From assembly GCA_026418415.1 (NCBI GenBank), contig JAOABK010000011.1, forward strand, positions 1-58,317: a stretch of 58,317 nucleotides of DNA, in the 5' to 3' direction. Source of the stretch: Pseudomonadota bacterium. Lineage in GTDB: Bacteria > CALINM01. Below the pieces are notes generated by a model. It made no database searches, had not been told where the DNA came from, and saw only the letters and a list, made by a program, of their open reading frames with translations. The position numbers and the translations under genes are program-made. Positions 1-9,272 of the stretch are shown one piece after another; position 1 is the first letter of the stretch; the number at the start of each line of letters is the position of its first letter.

Positions 1-2
1 TC

Positions 3-998
3 AATGCCCCTCCTGATTTTGTAGCACCTGATGTAATAATAAGAAGAAGATTATCAGTGGGCCTTAACATAGCATTACCAGCAGGTAGGGGACGACCTGC
101 TATAAATTTACCATTGGAAGTAATAGATAATCCAGATGGAGAAAGAACCTTTCCATCTGAAATAATAAGAGTTAGACAGGGACAAGTGGTTCATATTCAA
201 GTAACAGGTAGCAGTGGTTCCCATACCATACATTGGCACGGTTTAGAACCATCTCCAATAAATGATGGTGTTGGCAATACCTCCTTCGAATTAGGAAGGT
301 ATGTTTATCAATTACGTCCAAGTGAAGCAGGAACATTTATTTATCATTGCCATAAAAATACCCCCCTTCATTTTGAGATAGGAATGTATGGATTATTTAT
401 TGTTGATCCTCCAGAAGGTCCAGGAAGAGCTTTTCAAGGCGGTCCAGAATATGACGTTGAAGCATTTTGGGTAGTAGACGAGTTTGATCCAAGGTGGCAT
501 AATCTAAATCATTCTGCATTTATGGTTAGAGTTAATGATTTAAATGGTGATCCCAATGTGAGAGACTCAATATTTGAATATACTAACAATGGTATACTTA
601 ATGATTTTAGACCAGAATATTTCGTTATAACTGGTGTTCCCAGTGTTGATAACTATACCCCAATAACAGACCCTGCTGTGGCAATCAATGCCCAGATAGG
701 ACAAAAAATACTTATAAGGATTGTCAATGCAGGTTATACTTTACAAAAATTTACAATACCCTTGGATTTTAAGGTTATTGCCATGGATGGTATACCCTTA
801 GGCAAACCACCCTTTGGAAAATATTCAAGCCCAATTAATTTTAAGGCAAATTCAACCTTTGAATTAACCTCTGCAAGAAGATGGGATATATTAATTGAAG
901 CAAAAACTACTGGTGTATTCACTGCAAAGGTAGAACATTTTGATATAATAAGAAGAAGCTTTATTGCCCAGCAATTGACAAACATAACAATAATCTAA
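3..998 (+). CDS. Multicopper oxidase-type cupredoxin protein, 5'-partial
   Basis: The reading frame is open to the left edge of the window, so the true start lies outside; the first ATG-like or GTG codons inside are not convincing starts. The visible part covers a first cupredoxin domain with the copper motifs HWHGLEP and YHCHKNTPLHFEIGMYG, followed by a second, ligand-poor cupredoxin domain that ends at the stop. The Cys-x6-His-x4-Met spacing of the second motif looks like a type 1 copper site placed in the N-terminal domain, as in two-domain oxidases and NirK-like proteins. The classical C-terminal third domain with another HCH motif is absent. Probable role: periplasmic or outer-membrane copper or iron oxidation. 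Substrate and exact subfamily cannot be told from this fragment. Confidence 0.8.
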   Translation, partial: NAPPDFVAPDVIIRRRLSVGLNIALPAGRGRPAINLPLEVIDNPDGERTFPSEIIRVRQGQVVHIQVTGSSGSHTIHWHGLEPSPINDGVGNTSFELGRYVYQLRPSEAGTFIYHCHKNTPLHFEIGMYGLFIVDPPEGPGRAFQGGPEYDVEAFWVVDEFDPRWHNLNHSAFMVRVNDLNGDPNVRDSIFEYTNNGILNDFRPEYFVITGVPSVDNYTPITDPAVAINAQIGQKILIRIVNAGYTLQKFTIPLDFKVIAMDGIPLGKPPFGKYSSPINFKANSTFELTSARRWDILIEAKTTGVFTAKVEHFDIIRRSFIAQQLTNITII

Positions 999-1044
999 TT
1001 TTTTTATCTTTTTGAGTTTTTCTAAAACCTAATTATGATTTTAC

Positions 1045-1074
1045 TTGACATTTATCAATCAATTGTTGTATAAA
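1045..1074 (+). promoter_or_regulatory. Sigma-70-type promoter for the tRNA-Lys/Glu operon
   Basis: A perfect -35 TTGACA (1045-1050) is followed after 18 bases by TATAAA (1069-1074), ending 18 bases before the first base of tRNA-Lys. No other gene start lies between, so it most likely drives the two tRNAs. Confidence 0.75.
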
Positions 1075-1092
1075 TAATGTCCTAATTTAGGA

Positions 1093-1165
1093 GGGCCGCT
1101 AGCTCAGCAGGTAGAGCATCTCCCTTTTAAGGAGGTGGTCGATGGTTCGAATCCATCGCGGCTCA
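1093..1165 (+). tRNA. tRNA-Lys (anticodon TTT)
   Basis: A full cloverleaf can be folded by eye: acceptor GGGCCGC pairs with GCGGCTC (one G-U), the D arm is GCTC/GAGC, the anticodon loop is CTTTTAA, and the T arm is GATGG-TTCGAAT-CCATC. The discriminator is A and CCA is not encoded. Confidence 0.95.
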
Positions 1166-1182
1166 TTATGAAGGTTAATCAT

Positions 1183-1255
1183 GTCCCCATCGTCTAGAGG
1201 CCAAGGACACAGGCCTTTCACGCCTGTAACCGGGGTTCGAATCCCCGTGGGGACG
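1183..1255 (+). tRNA. tRNA-Glu (anticodon TTC)
   Basis: The acceptor GTCCCCA pairs with TGGGGAC. The anticodon stem-loop is CAGGC-CTTTCAC-GCCTG and the T arm CGGGG-TTCGAAT-CCCCG. It lies 17 bases after tRNA-Lys and is probably cotranscribed with it. No CCA is encoded. Confidence 0.95.
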
Positions 1256-1594
1256 TTAATTATATAAAATTTGATAAGATCAATTGCCTACTTAATTAAT
1301 TAGTCAAGTATCTATTAAAACTAAACCAAAGGGACATGTAGTTTTTCTATCAGCTAGTCTTTTCAAAGAAGATTATATTTTATATTAGGCACTCCTTTTT
1401 ACATTCCTAATTCTGACAAATAGATTTTGAAAATATTACATAATCGATTTTTTAGTTTATAGTCAAACATATATAAATTATTTTTTTTCTTCTCGTTCTT
1501 CAATATCTGTTTGGCAATTAGGTTTAAAAGTCTTGACAAAGATAAGCATTTTTTGGTATTGTTTTAAATCACAGTAAAAATCAGTTGTATGTAC
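1256..1594. other. Intergenic region between two tRNA clusters
   Basis: No coding region is visible in these 339 bases: short open frames have no ribosome binding site and no recognisable protein. The only element seen is a promoter at its right end. No convincing terminator hairpin follows tRNA-Glu. Confidence 0.6.
1533..1562 (+). promoter_or_regulatory. Promoter for the tRNA-Gly/Cys/Leu cluster
   Basis: TTGACA at 1533-1538 is followed after 18 bases by TATTGT (1557-1562), about 32 bases before tRNA-Gly. It may also serve ugd, which begins 27 bases after tRNA-Leu. Confidence 0.6.
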
Positions 1595-1666
1595 GCGGGA
1601 ATAGCTCAGTGGTAGAGCATCTGCTTGCCATGCAGAGGGTCGCGGGTTCAAATCCCGTTTCCCGCT
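1595..1666 (+). tRNA. tRNA-Gly (anticodon GCC)
   Basis: The acceptor GCGGGAA pairs with TTCCCGC. The anticodon stem-loop is TCTGC-TTGCCAT-GCAGA and the T arm GCGGG-TTCAAAT-CCCGT. No CCA is encoded. Confidence 0.95.
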
Positions 1667-1679
1667 CTTTTTTTTATAT

Positions 1680-1750
1680 GGCACCGTCGCCAAGTGGTAA
1701 GGCAGTGGTCTGCAAAATCACTATCACCGGTTCGAATCCGGTCGGTGCCT
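1680..1750 (+). tRNA. tRNA-Cys (anticodon GCA)
   Basis: The acceptor GGCACCG pairs with CGGTGCC. The anticodon loop is CTGCAAA between GTGGT and ATCAC, and the T arm is ACCGG-TTCGAAT-CCGGT. It starts 14 bases after tRNA-Gly. Confidence 0.94.
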
Positions 1751-1760
1751 CCACAAGGAT

Positions 1761-1845
1761 GCCTGGGTGGTGGAACTGGCAGACACAAGGGACTTAAAAT
1801 CCCTTGGAGCTTAGCTCCGTGCGGGTTCGAGTCCCGCCCTAGGCA
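1761..1845 (+). tRNA. tRNA-Leu (anticodon TAA)
   Basis: A class II tRNA with a long variable arm (GGAGCTTAGCTCC). The acceptor GCCTGGG pairs with CCTAGGC (one G-U), the anticodon loop is CTTAAAA and the T arm GCGGG-TTCGAGT-CCCGC. It is the last tRNA of the cluster, directly upstream of ugd. Confidence 0.94.
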
Positions 1846-1872
1846 TTTTGTTTGTAGGGGGAAAAATAAATA

Positions 1873-3171
1873 ATGAAAATATCAATATTTGGCACTGGGT
1901 ATGTAGGTCTGGTTACAGGTATATGTTTAGCGGAAAGTGGAAATGATGTAATAGGTTATGATGTAGATGAAGACAAAATTGCCTTACTTAAAAAAGGAAA
2001 ACTTCCTATATATGAACACGGATTAGATGAGCTTTTAGAAAGAAATCTTAAAGAGAAAAGAATCCAATTTACAACTGATCCCAAAAAAGCTGTTGAGAAC
2101 TCTCACATAATTTTTATCGCTGTTGGCACACCTTCCTCTGAAGATGGTTCAGCAAACCTCACTTACGTATTTGATTGCGTTGAAACAATAAAAAAATATG
2201 CAAATAGTGATAAAATTATTGTACTAAAAAGTACTGTTCCAGTAGGCACAGCAAGAAAAGCAAAAGAAATTGTTAAAAATTCTAAGTACAAACTATATAT
2301 TTGTTCCAATCCAGAATTCCTTAAAGAAGGTGTAGCTGTCGATGATTTTATGAAACCAGATAGAGTCGTTATTGGCGCTGATGATAATTATGTATTCGAA
2401 GTAATGAAAGAACTTTATGCACCTTTTGTCAGGAATGAAAGACCAATAATTTTAATGGATAATGCAAGCGCAGAGATGACTAAATACGCTGCAAATGCTC
2501 TGCTTGCTCTAAAAATATCCTTTATGAACGAGATTGCCCTTCTATGTGAAAGAGTAGGAGCTGATGTAGAAATGGTTAGAAAAGGTGTTGGGGCTGATCA
2601 GAGAATCAATTACGCCTTTCTTTTTCCAGGTGTTGGGTTCGGTGGCTCCTGTTTCCCCAAAGATGTTAGAGCTCTTGTGCATTTAGCAAAGGAATATAAT
2701 TTCGACTTAAAACTCCCCAAAGCAACTCTGGAAGTTAATGATAGACAAAAAAAGCATATTGTGGAAAGAATAAAAGAACATTTTAAAAATGATGTAAAGG
2801 GCAAAATCTTTGCTATATGGGGGCTGTCTTTTAAACCAAATACAGATGATATGAGAGAAGCAGCATCAATTACAATTATTAATGAACTGCTCAATTTAGG
2901 CGGAAAAATCAAAGCCTTTGATCCAAAGGCTATGGCTGAAGCAAAAAAGATTTTTGATAATAAAATTAATCTTTGTAAAGACCCTTATGATGCTCTTGAG
3001 AAGGCAGATGCACTTGTGCTTGTTACAGAATGGAATGAGTTTAGAAATCCCGATTTTGAAAAAATGAAATTAAAGATGAAGACCCCCATAATTTTTGATG
3101 GTAGAAACGTCTATAATCCTACAAAGATGCGATCTTTAGGATTTATATACTATGGTATTGGAAGGATTTAA
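1873..3171 (+). CDS. ugd: UDP-glucose 6-dehydrogenase
   Basis: Cytoplasmic enzyme oxidising UDP-glucose to UDP-glucuronate with two NAD+. The 432-residue length is normal for the family. An N-terminal Rossmann motif GTGYVGLV lies at residues 7-14, and the catalytic cysteine in GGSCFPKD falls at Cys260, the canonical position. A purine-rich GGGGG precedes the ATG at good distance. The stop TAA overlaps the next start by one base (TAATG), so the product is probably passed directly to the decarboxylase encoded next. Its role is supply of nucleotide sugars for lipopolysaccharide or other envelope glycans. Confidence 0.95.
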   Translation: MKISIFGTGYVGLVTGICLAESGNDVIGYDVDEDKIALLKKGKLPIYEHGLDELLERNLKEKRIQFTTDPKKAVENSHIIFIAVGTPSSEDGSANLTYVFDCVETIKKYANSDKIIVLKSTVPVGTARKAKEIVKNSKYKLYICSNPEFLKEGVAVDDFMKPDRVVIGADDNYVFEVMKELYAPFVRNERPIILMDNASAEMTKYAANALLALKISFMNEIALLCERVGADVEMVRKGVGADQRINYAFLFPGVGFGGSCFPKDVRALVHLAKEYNFDLKLPKATLEVNDRQKKHIVERIKEHFKNDVKGKIFAIWGLSFKPNTDDMREAASITIINELLNLGGKIKAFDPKAMAEAKKIFDNKINLCKDPYDALEKADALVLVTEWNEFRNPDFEKMKLKMKTPIIFDGRNVYNPTKMRSLGFIYYGIGRI

Positions 3172-4115
3172 TGGAAAAACAGCGAGTTTTAATTACTGGT
3201 GGTGCTGGTTTTATCGGTTCCCATCTCTGTGATTATTTTTTAAATAAAGGCTTTAGTGTAATCTGTATTGATAACCTATTAACTGGCGAATTAAAAAACA
3301 TAGAGCATCTTTTTCAAAATCCAGATTTTCTTTTCATTAAATTAGATGTAACAAATTATATTCATGTACCAGGTCCAATCCATTACATACTCCATTTTGC
3401 TTCGCCTGCGAGTCCAATAGACTACCATAACTTACCTATTCAAACACTAAAGGTTGGAGCATTAGGAACCCATAAAACGCTTGGACTTGCAAAGGAAAAA
3501 AAGGCTAAATTTCTTTTAGCCTCAACATCAGAAGTTTACGGTGATCCACTTGTTCACCCCCAGAATGAAGACTACTGGGGAAATGTTAATCCTATCGGTC
3601 CTCGAGGAGTTTATGATGAGGCAAAGAGATTTGCCGAAGCAATGACGATGGCTTATCACAGAACCCATGGAATTGATACAAAAATAGTTAGGATTTTCAA
3701 TACCTATGGACCAAGAATGCGAATTCATGACGGTAGAGCAATTCCAGAATTCATAAATCAGGCTCTCAACAACGAAGATATAACAGTCTTTGGAGATGGC
3801 AGTCAAACAAGAAGCTTTTGTTACGTTTCTGATTTAGTTGAAGGAATTTATAGACTTCTTATGTCAGATTATAACTTACCAGTAAACTTGGGAAATCCCA
3901 CTGAAATGAGCATACTTGATTTAGCAAAAAAAATTATTGAAATGACAGGCACAAAAAGCAAAATAGTTTTCAAACCCCTGCCACAAGATGACCCTAAGGT
4001 TAGAAGACCTGATATAACAAGAGCAAAAACAATTCTTGGATGGGAACCAAAGGTTCCATTAGAGGAGGGACTTAAAAAAACCATTCAAGATTTTAAAGAA
4101 CGCCTTAACAAATGA
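3171..4115 (+). CDS. UDP-glucuronate decarboxylase (UDP-xylose synthase), SDR family
   Basis: Extended short-chain dehydrogenase converting UDP-glucuronate to UDP-xylose (or the 4-keto pentose). The NAD motif GGAGFIGSH is at residues 10-18 and the catalytic Tyr148-x3-Lys152 in YDEAK. The segment [14 protein letters not shown] and the [11 protein letters not shown] context are typical of the UXS family rather than of general 4-epimerases. It is translationally coupled to ugd (one-base overlap), and its last four bases (ATGA) contain the start of the following kinase. Another nucleotide-sugar epimerase is possible, but pairing with ugd makes UXS most likely. Confidence 0.88.
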   Translation: MEKQRVLITGGAGFIGSHLCDYFLNKGFSVICIDNLLTGELKNIEHLFQNPDFLFIKLDVTNYIHVPGPIHYILHFASPASPIDYHNLPIQTLKVGALGTHKTLGLAKEKKAKFLLASTSEVYGDPLVHPQNEDYWGNVNPIGPRGVYDEAKRFAEAMTMAYHRTHGIDTKIVRIFNTYGPRMRIHDGRAIPEFINQALNNEDITVFGDGSQTRSFCYVSDLVEGIYRLLMSDYNLPVNLGNPTEMSILDLAKKIIEMTGTKSKIVFKPLPQDDPKVRRPDITRAKTILGWEPKVPLEEGLKKTIQDFKERLNK

Positions 4116-5032
4116 AAAAACAAGTAATTGTTGGCATAGACATAGGTGGAACAAACTTAAAAATAGGAATCTTCTCATTAGAGGGAGATTTACTTAAGAC
4201 ATGGAAAACCTCTTCAAAACCACTTCAAAATCCTCAAAATATTCAAAATACACTATTAAATGAACTAAATAGATTCGAGGAGTTTACAAACATCAAAGCA
4301 ATAGGCATTGGAGTTCCCGGGCTTGTAAGAAGCGATGGTGTCGTTGTTGAATCTCCTAATTTTCCTGAGTGGCATGAAATTAACTTTAATGAAATTTTAA
4401 AAAATTCTCTAAATGTCCCTGTTTGCATTGAAAATGACGCTAATCTTTTCACGATTGGCGAAGGATTCATTGGTTCAGCAAAGGATTGTAAAAACTTTGT
4501 AGGTATAACCTTAGGGACAGGTGTTGGTGGAGGTATAGTTCTTAACGGTAAAATTTATCGTGGAAATAAGGGAATGGCGGGAGAGATAGGACATATTGTT
4601 ATTCATCCTTCTGGTCCTCAATGTAGTTGTGGAAAGAAAGGTTGCTTAGAGGCATACAGTTCTGCTACTGCTATTGAAAAGATGATGGAGCAACAAACCA
4701 AGTTAATACTTAATGCAGAAGACATTTCAGGACTTGCTTTAAAAGGTGATAAAATCGCTCAGAAAATATTTGAAAAGGCTGGCTATCATTTGGGAATTGG
4801 TATTGCAACTATCGTAAACCTTTTAGATATTGAAATGATAGTCATTGGTGGTGGCATAAGCAAGGCATGGCAGTTATTAGAAAGGGGCATTAGCAAAGGA
4901 TTCAGTGAACACACCTTTAAAACTCACTTAGAAAAAGTAGAGATAAAAAAATCCCTGCTCGAAGATAATGCAGGGATTTTCGGTGGTTTCTTTATTGCAA
5001 AAGAAGCTATTAGTAATTTTGAAGTTTCTTAA
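4112..5032 (+). CDS. ROK-family sugar kinase (glucokinase-like)
   Basis: 306 residues. The ATP phosphate-binding motif [10 protein letters not shown] is at residues 10-19, a second glycine-rich motif GTGVGGG lies near 137, and the ROK zinc site reads EIGHIVI followed by C-x-C-x4-C (CSCGKKGC). Such kinases phosphorylate glucose or N-acetylmannosamine/N-acetylglucosamine; no HTH domain is present, so this is an enzyme and not a repressor. The four-base overlap with the previous gene indicates one operon. The last 23 bases overlap the convergent phoU-like gene, and the coding tail contains that gene's terminator hairpin. Confidence 0.85.
   Translation: MKKQVIVGIDIGGTNLKIGIFSLEGDLLKTWKTSSKPLQNPQNIQNTLLNELNRFEEFTNIKAIGIGVPGLVRSDGVVVESPNFPEWHEINFNEILKNSLNVPVCIENDANLFTIGEGFIGSAKDCKNFVGITLGTGVGGGIVLNGKIYRGNKGMAGEIGHIVIHPSGPQCSCGKKGCLEAYSSATAIEKMMEQQTKLILNAEDISGLALKGDKIAQKIFEKAGYHLGIGIATIVNLLDIEMIVIGGGISKAWQLLERGISKGFSEHTFKTHLEKVEIKKSLLEDNAGIFGGFFIAKEAISNFEVS
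4941..4980 (-). terminator. Rho-independent terminator of the alaC-hom-thrC-phoU operon, inside the ROK gene
   Basis: Nine-base arms AATCCCTGC (4950-4958) and GCAGGGATT (4970-4978) enclose an 11-base loop. Read on the minus strand the hairpin is followed by a run of seven T. It lies about 30 bases past the phoU-like stop but within the coding region of the convergent kinase gene. Confidence 0.7.
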
Positions 5033-5615
5033 CTATTTCTTTTAGATGCCAAACTCCCATTCTAAGATTATCAAGCATGTCGAGATACATTGATGAATGC
5101 TTGGGATGACAAATTCCAGTTACAAGCCTCTCCTCGTGCTGGGTAGCAAATTCATCAGCCATTGTATTTACTTTATTGCCTAAATTTATTGAATGTTCCA
5201 TCAAAACTGGATTTAAAGTAATTACTATATCCTTCACGTTTCTTACCATATCTTTTGAAGCATTGAAAAGATAGTTTAGTTCTTGGACTGCTTTATCTGA
5301 AAAAAGAGTCCCCTCTGCTATCTTTGTATATACAACTCGTATAACATTTTCATAACAATCACCTATCCTCTCAATATGTCCTGCTATTGAAATTAAGAGT
5401 CGAACTGCTTCCTTGTCGCCCTCTTTAATAATTTCTTCAGTAAAATCTTTCTCAAACTGATGAATCTTTTTACCTAACTTCTCTGCTTCCTGAAGATAGC
5501 TTCTTTTGTGTTTAATAAAGCCGTCATAAATATAACCCAACATATTCAATAAATCTTCCATTGCATTTGACAACTTTTCTTGATAGTTATGCAGTGATTT
5601 TTCAATTGGTCTCAT
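5010..5615 (-). CDS. PhoU/DUF47-family phosphate-related protein
   Basis: A 201-residue all-helical protein. The motif ERIGDCYENV near residue 97 matches the E/D-x3-D-x3-N metal-binding signature of PhoU-like three-helix bundles, and a weaker repeat occurs near the C-terminus. Family members modulate phosphate transport (Pst with PhoR, or Pit carriers). No pst or pit gene is near; this is the last gene of an amino-acid operon, starting 9 bases after thrC with a GGGAGG ribosome site. It is a single-gene relative and could equally be a DUF47 Pit accessory protein. Confidence 0.75.
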   Translation of the reverse strand: MRPIEKSLHNYQEKLSNAMEDLLNMLGYIYDGFIKHKRSYLQEAEKLGKKIHQFEKDFTEEIIKEGDKEAVRLLISIAGHIERIGDCYENVIRVVYTKIAEGTLFSDKAVQELNYLFNASKDMVRNVKDIVITLNPVLMEHSINLGNKVNTMADEFATQHEERLVTGICHPKHSSMYLDMLDNLRMGVWHLKEIVKKLQNY

Positions 5616-5624
5616 AATCCCTCC

Positions 5625-6677
5625 CTATAAACCTATTATTGAAATTATTTCTTTTAATTCTGGCTTAACAGTAATTGGAGATGCTGACTGTTTTATAGCT
5701 AAATCAGGATCCTTTAAACCATGGCCAGTAAGTGTACATACAACTTCTTCGCCACCTTTAAAAAACCCCTGTTGTGATAATTTTAATATTCCTGCAACAG
5801 ATGCTGATGAAGCTGGTTCACAAAAAATGCCCTCTTTTGAAGCAAGAAGTCTATAAGCCTCTAAAATTTCATCATCTGTTACCATATCAATTAATCCACC
5901 AGATTCATCTCTTGCTTTTACTGCTTGTTCCCAACTTGCTGGATTACCAATTCTTATTGCAGTTGCAACGGTCTCTGGATTTCTTATTGGATGCCCAAGT
6001 ACTATAGGTGCTGAACCAGAGGCCTGAAAGCCTAACATTTTAGGTAGATTCTTAACCTTTCCGCAGGAGTGATATTCCTTGTATCCTTTCCAATAAGCTG
6101 TAATATTACCAGCATTTCCCACGGGTAAACAATGGTAATCTGGTGCATGTCCAAGAACATCACAGACTTCAAAGGCACCAGTTTTTTGACCCTCTATCCT
6201 GTGGGGGTTTAATGAGTTAACAAGTGTTATGGGGTATTTCTCAGATATCTCCCTTACAATATTTAACGCATCATCAAAATTACCAAGGATTTGTATTACA
6301 ACTGCCCCATGAATCATAGCCTGAGAGAGTTTTCCAAGAGCTATTTTCCCTTCAGGGATTAGAACAATACACTTAATCCCTGCCCTTGCAGAATATGCAG
6401 CAGCAGAGGCTGAGGTATTACCTGTAGAAGCACATATTACCGCTTTAGAACCATTCTCTACCGCTTTTGATATTGCATAAGTCATTCCCCTGTCTTTAAA
6501 TGAACCTGTTGGATTAAGCCCCTCATATTTAAAATATAATTTTATTGATGGACTAAGATTACTGCCTATGTATTTTGATGGAATTAGGGGTGTATTACCT
6601 TCATTCAGGGTAACTATGTATTGATCATTATCTATCTCAAAAAAATCTCTATACTCTCTAATAAGACCACGCCACAT
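5625..6677 (-). CDS. thrC: Threonine synthase
   Basis: PLP enzyme converting O-phosphohomoserine to threonine in the cytoplasm. The 350-residue length fits the short bacterial class. The PLP lysine is Lys61 in [11 protein letters not shown], and the phosphate-binding glycine loop is near PVGNAGN. It follows hom by eight bases, so the homoserine-to-threonine steps are encoded together; no homoserine kinase is present here. Confidence 0.93.
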   Translation of the reverse strand: MWRGLIREYRDFFEIDNDQYIVTLNEGNTPLIPSKYIGSNLSPSIKLYFKYEGLNPTGSFKDRGMTYAISKAVENGSKAVICASTGNTSASAAAYSARAGIKCIVLIPEGKIALGKLSQAMIHGAVVIQILGNFDDALNIVREISEKYPITLVNSLNPHRIEGQKTGAFEVCDVLGHAPDYHCLPVGNAGNITAYWKGYKEYHSCGKVKNLPKMLGFQASGSAPIVLGHPIRNPETVATAIRIGNPASWEQAVKARDESGGLIDMVTDDEILEAYRLLASKEGIFCEPASSASVAGILKLSQQGFFKGGEEVVCTLTGHGLKDPDLAIKQSASPITVKPELKEIISIIGL

Positions 6678-6685
6678 AAAAACTC

Positions 6686-7996
6686 CTAAATATTATCTTC
6701 GATTCTTAAGATCAACGGTTTCCCAAGACAATAATCTGCACTCTCTATCTCTTTTAGTGCCTCTCTTAATTCCTTTTCTCGCGTTTCATGGGTGAATATT
6801 ACAAGTGGTACACCTTCACCATTTTCAGCTCTTCCCTTCTGAACAACAGACTCAATACTTATTCCCTTTTTACCCAAAATACCAGAAATAGAAGCGAGAA
6901 CCCCAGGCCTATCAACTACCATAAGTCTAATATAAAACTTACTAACTATTTCATTTATAAACCTAATTTGCTTGTCTTGCAAATTACTGTCTAAGTAACC
7001 TCTATTAGGAATTGCTCCAATAGAATTTGTAACAATATGCCTTGCACAATCAATTATATCTCCAAGTACAGCTGAAGCGGTTGGCATCATCCCTGCACCT
7101 TTTCCATAAAGTAGCATTGGACCACACCCTATACCCTTCACAAAAATCGCGTTGTATTCTAAGCGAACGCTTGAGAGAGGATGGTCTTTTGGTATCAAAG
7201 TTGGATGAACCTTGGCTTCAATACAATCGCCATTGTCTTTTGCTATCCCAAGAAGCTTAATTGTGTAGTCAAAATCTGCAGCAAAATCCATATCTAAATT
7301 TGTAATATCTCTGATTCCTTCATAATAAATATCTTTGAAGTTAACATTTGTACCAAAAGCTAATGAAGTAAGAATAGCAAGTTTATGTGCTGCATCAATC
7401 CCATCTATATCAAGTGTTGGATCAGCTTCAGCATAGCCCTTTTTCTGAGCATCTAACAGAGCCTCTTTAAAATCCTTTCTTTCTTCTACCATTTTAGTAA
7501 GAATATAATTACAGGTACCATTCATGATCCCATAAATGCTTTCAATTTTATCACCTGCTAAGCTTTCTTTTATTGTTCTAATAACTGGGATTACACCACC
7601 AACTGAAGCTTCAAACCCCAAAAAACAATTGGCTTTTGATGCCTCTATAAATATTTCATATCCAAATTCTGAAAGTAGAGCTTTATTAGCAGTAACTACA
7701 TGCTTTTTATTTTTAAAAGCATCAATTATAAAGTTCTTTGCGATTGTTTTACCCCCCACAAGCTCAACAACTATATCAATTTCTGGATCATTGATAATAT
7801 CATATGCATCGGGCGTAAGGATACTTTGTGGTACTTCAACACCCTCTTTGGATTTCATTATTGGATCTGCAATTTTTTTTAGGTTTAAATTAAAATTTAA
7901 CCTCTTTTGTATTTCCTTCTGGTTTTCTAAAAAAAGCTTTACAACTCCGCTTCCAACAGTACCAAATCCAATAACACCAAAATTAATCATTCTCAT
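6686..7996 (-). CDS. hom: Homoserine dehydrogenase with C-terminal ACT domain
   Basis: 436 residues. The N-terminal Rossmann motif GFGTVGSG is at about residues 9-16, the central catalytic domain includes [10 protein letters not shown], and a C-terminal ACT domain (about 355-430, starting [15 protein letters not shown]) points to feedback control by threonine. It reduces aspartate semialdehyde to homoserine. It is monofunctional (no aspartokinase part). The start overlaps the 3' end of the aminotransferase gene by 14 bases; the ATG two codons downstream is an alternative start. Confidence 0.95.
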   Translation of the reverse strand: MRMINFGVIGFGTVGSGVVKLFLENQKEIQKRLNFNLNLKKIADPIMKSKEGVEVPQSILTPDAYDIINDPEIDIVVELVGGKTIAKNFIIDAFKNKKHVVTANKALLSEFGYEIFIEASKANCFLGFEASVGGVIPVIRTIKESLAGDKIESIYGIMNGTCNYILTKMVEERKDFKEALLDAQKKGYAEADPTLDIDGIDAAHKLAILTSLAFGTNVNFKDIYYEGIRDITNLDMDFAADFDYTIKLLGIAKDNGDCIEAKVHPTLIPKDHPLSSVRLEYNAIFVKGIGCGPMLLYGKGAGMMPTASAVLGDIIDCARHIVTNSIGAIPNRGYLDSNLQDKQIRFINEIVSKFYIRLMVVDRPGVLASISGILGKKGISIESVVQKGRAENGEGVPLVIFTHETREKELREALKEIESADYCLGKPLILRIEDNI

Positions 7997-9176
7997 TTTT
8001 ACAACCCTTATTAAAAGCCTTTTTAATCCCTTTTACAGCCTGTTTAATCCTATGTTCATTTTCAACAAGAGAAAACCTTATATATCCTTCTCCATATTCC
8101 CCAAAACCAATACCAGGTGAGACCGCTACTTTTGCTTCTTGCAATAGAAACTTGGAAAACTCAAGTGATCCCATGTGTCCAAATCTATCTGGTATTTTAG
8201 CCCAAACAAACATCGTACCTTTAGGTTTCTCAATCTTCCATCCAATCTTTTCCAATCCCTCTATTAATACATCTCTTCTTGATTTATATATGTTATTAAT
8301 TTCTTCAACGCATTCCTGAGGTCCATTTAGAGCGATAATTGAAGCAATCTGTATAGGTTGAAAAATACCATAATCAAAATAACTCTTTAATCTTGCAAGC
8401 GCATTTATAAGTTCAGCATTACCCACACAAAAGCCAACCCTCCATCCTGGCATACTGTAACCCTTTGAAAGAGTATAAAATTCAACACCTATCTCTTTTG
8501 CCCCCTTAACCTGAAGCATACTTGGAGCCTTGTAACCATCAAAACAAAGGTCTGCATAAGCAAAATCATGAACAAGTATAATATTATGCTCCTTAGCAAA
8601 ATCGACTACCCTTTCAAAAAAATTCAAATCTACAACCCTTGTCGTTGGGTTATGGGGGAAGCTAATTATAAGCATTTTGGGTTTTGGCCAAGTTCTTTTC
8701 ACTGCTTTTTCAATTTCCACAAAAAAATCCCTATCCTCTGTAAAGGGAATCGATTGCACATCAGCACCAGCAATAACTGCACAATAAGTATGGATAGGAT
8801 AAGTAGGGTTGGGAACCATAACCATATCCCCTCTTTCAAGTGTAGCAAGGGCAAAGTGTGATAACCCTTCTTTTGCCCCAATTGTTACAATTGCTTCACT
8901 TTCAGGATCAATTGTCACATCATAATTTCTTTTATACCAATCTGATATAGCTACTCTTAGCTTCGTTATCCCCTTAGATGCAGAATATCTATGATTACGG
9001 GGATTATAGGATGCTTCTACAAGTTTATCAACTATATGCTGAGGTGTGGGGATATCAGGATTTCCCATACCTAAATCTATAATGTCTTCACCTGCTCGCC
9101 TTGCCTTATTTTTCAAATCAACAACAATATTAAACACATAGGGTGGCAGTCTCTTAATTCTCTGAAACTCAAACAT
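7983..9176 (-). CDS. alaC: PLP aminotransferase, AlaC-type (alanine transaminase)
   Basis: 397-residue fold-type I aminotransferase. The PLP lysine lies in [15 protein letters not shown], the Asn of FPHNPTT and the Asp/Tyr of HDFAYADL are conserved, and Arg near RFSLVEN binds the substrate carboxylate. The N-terminus ([12 protein letters not shown]) and overall sequence resemble E. coli AlaC more than aspartate aminotransferase. It is the first gene of the operon, with a GGAGG ribosome site seven bases before ATG and a strong promoter upstream. The exact amino donor (alanine or another small amino acid) is inferred. Confidence 0.85.
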   Translation of the reverse strand: MFEFQRIKRLPPYVFNIVVDLKNKARRAGEDIIDLGMGNPDIPTPQHIVDKLVEASYNPRNHRYSASKGITKLRVAISDWYKRNYDVTIDPESEAIVTIGAKEGLSHFALATLERGDMVMVPNPTYPIHTYCAVIAGADVQSIPFTEDRDFFVEIEKAVKRTWPKPKMLIISFPHNPTTRVVDLNFFERVVDFAKEHNIILVHDFAYADLCFDGYKAPSMLQVKGAKEIGVEFYTLSKGYSMPGWRVGFCVGNAELINALARLKSYFDYGIFQPIQIASIIALNGPQECVEEINNIYKSRRDVLIEGLEKIGWKIEKPKGTMFVWAKIPDRFGHMGSLEFSKFLLQEAKVAVSPGIGFGEYGEGYIRFSLVENEHRIKQAVKGIKKAFNKGCKNEND

Positions 9177-9201
9177 ACTAAAACCTCCAAAAAGATATTT
9201 A

Positions 9202-9230
9202 ATTCTACTTTAACCTTTAGTCTTTGTCAA
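9202..9230 (-). promoter_or_regulatory. Promoter of the alaC-hom-thrC-phoU operon
   Basis: On the minus strand a perfect TTGACA (9225-9230) is followed after 17 bases by TAGAAT (9202-9207, five of six matches). The start codon of alaC lies 26 bases further, with a ribosome site between. Confidence 0.8.
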
Positions 9231-9272
9231 AAAAAATAGCATTTTTACTGGCTTATTTATATAATTCTAATT

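Noticed and set aside
1478-1873. Three overlapping small ORFs over the tRNA-Gly/Cys/Leu cluster
   Set aside because: They run through tRNA genes, have no ribosome site and encode no recognisable protein.
7536-8120. 194-codon plus-strand ORF
   Set aside because: It is antisense to hom and the end of alaC, which are clear enzymes; it is a frame shadow with biased composition.
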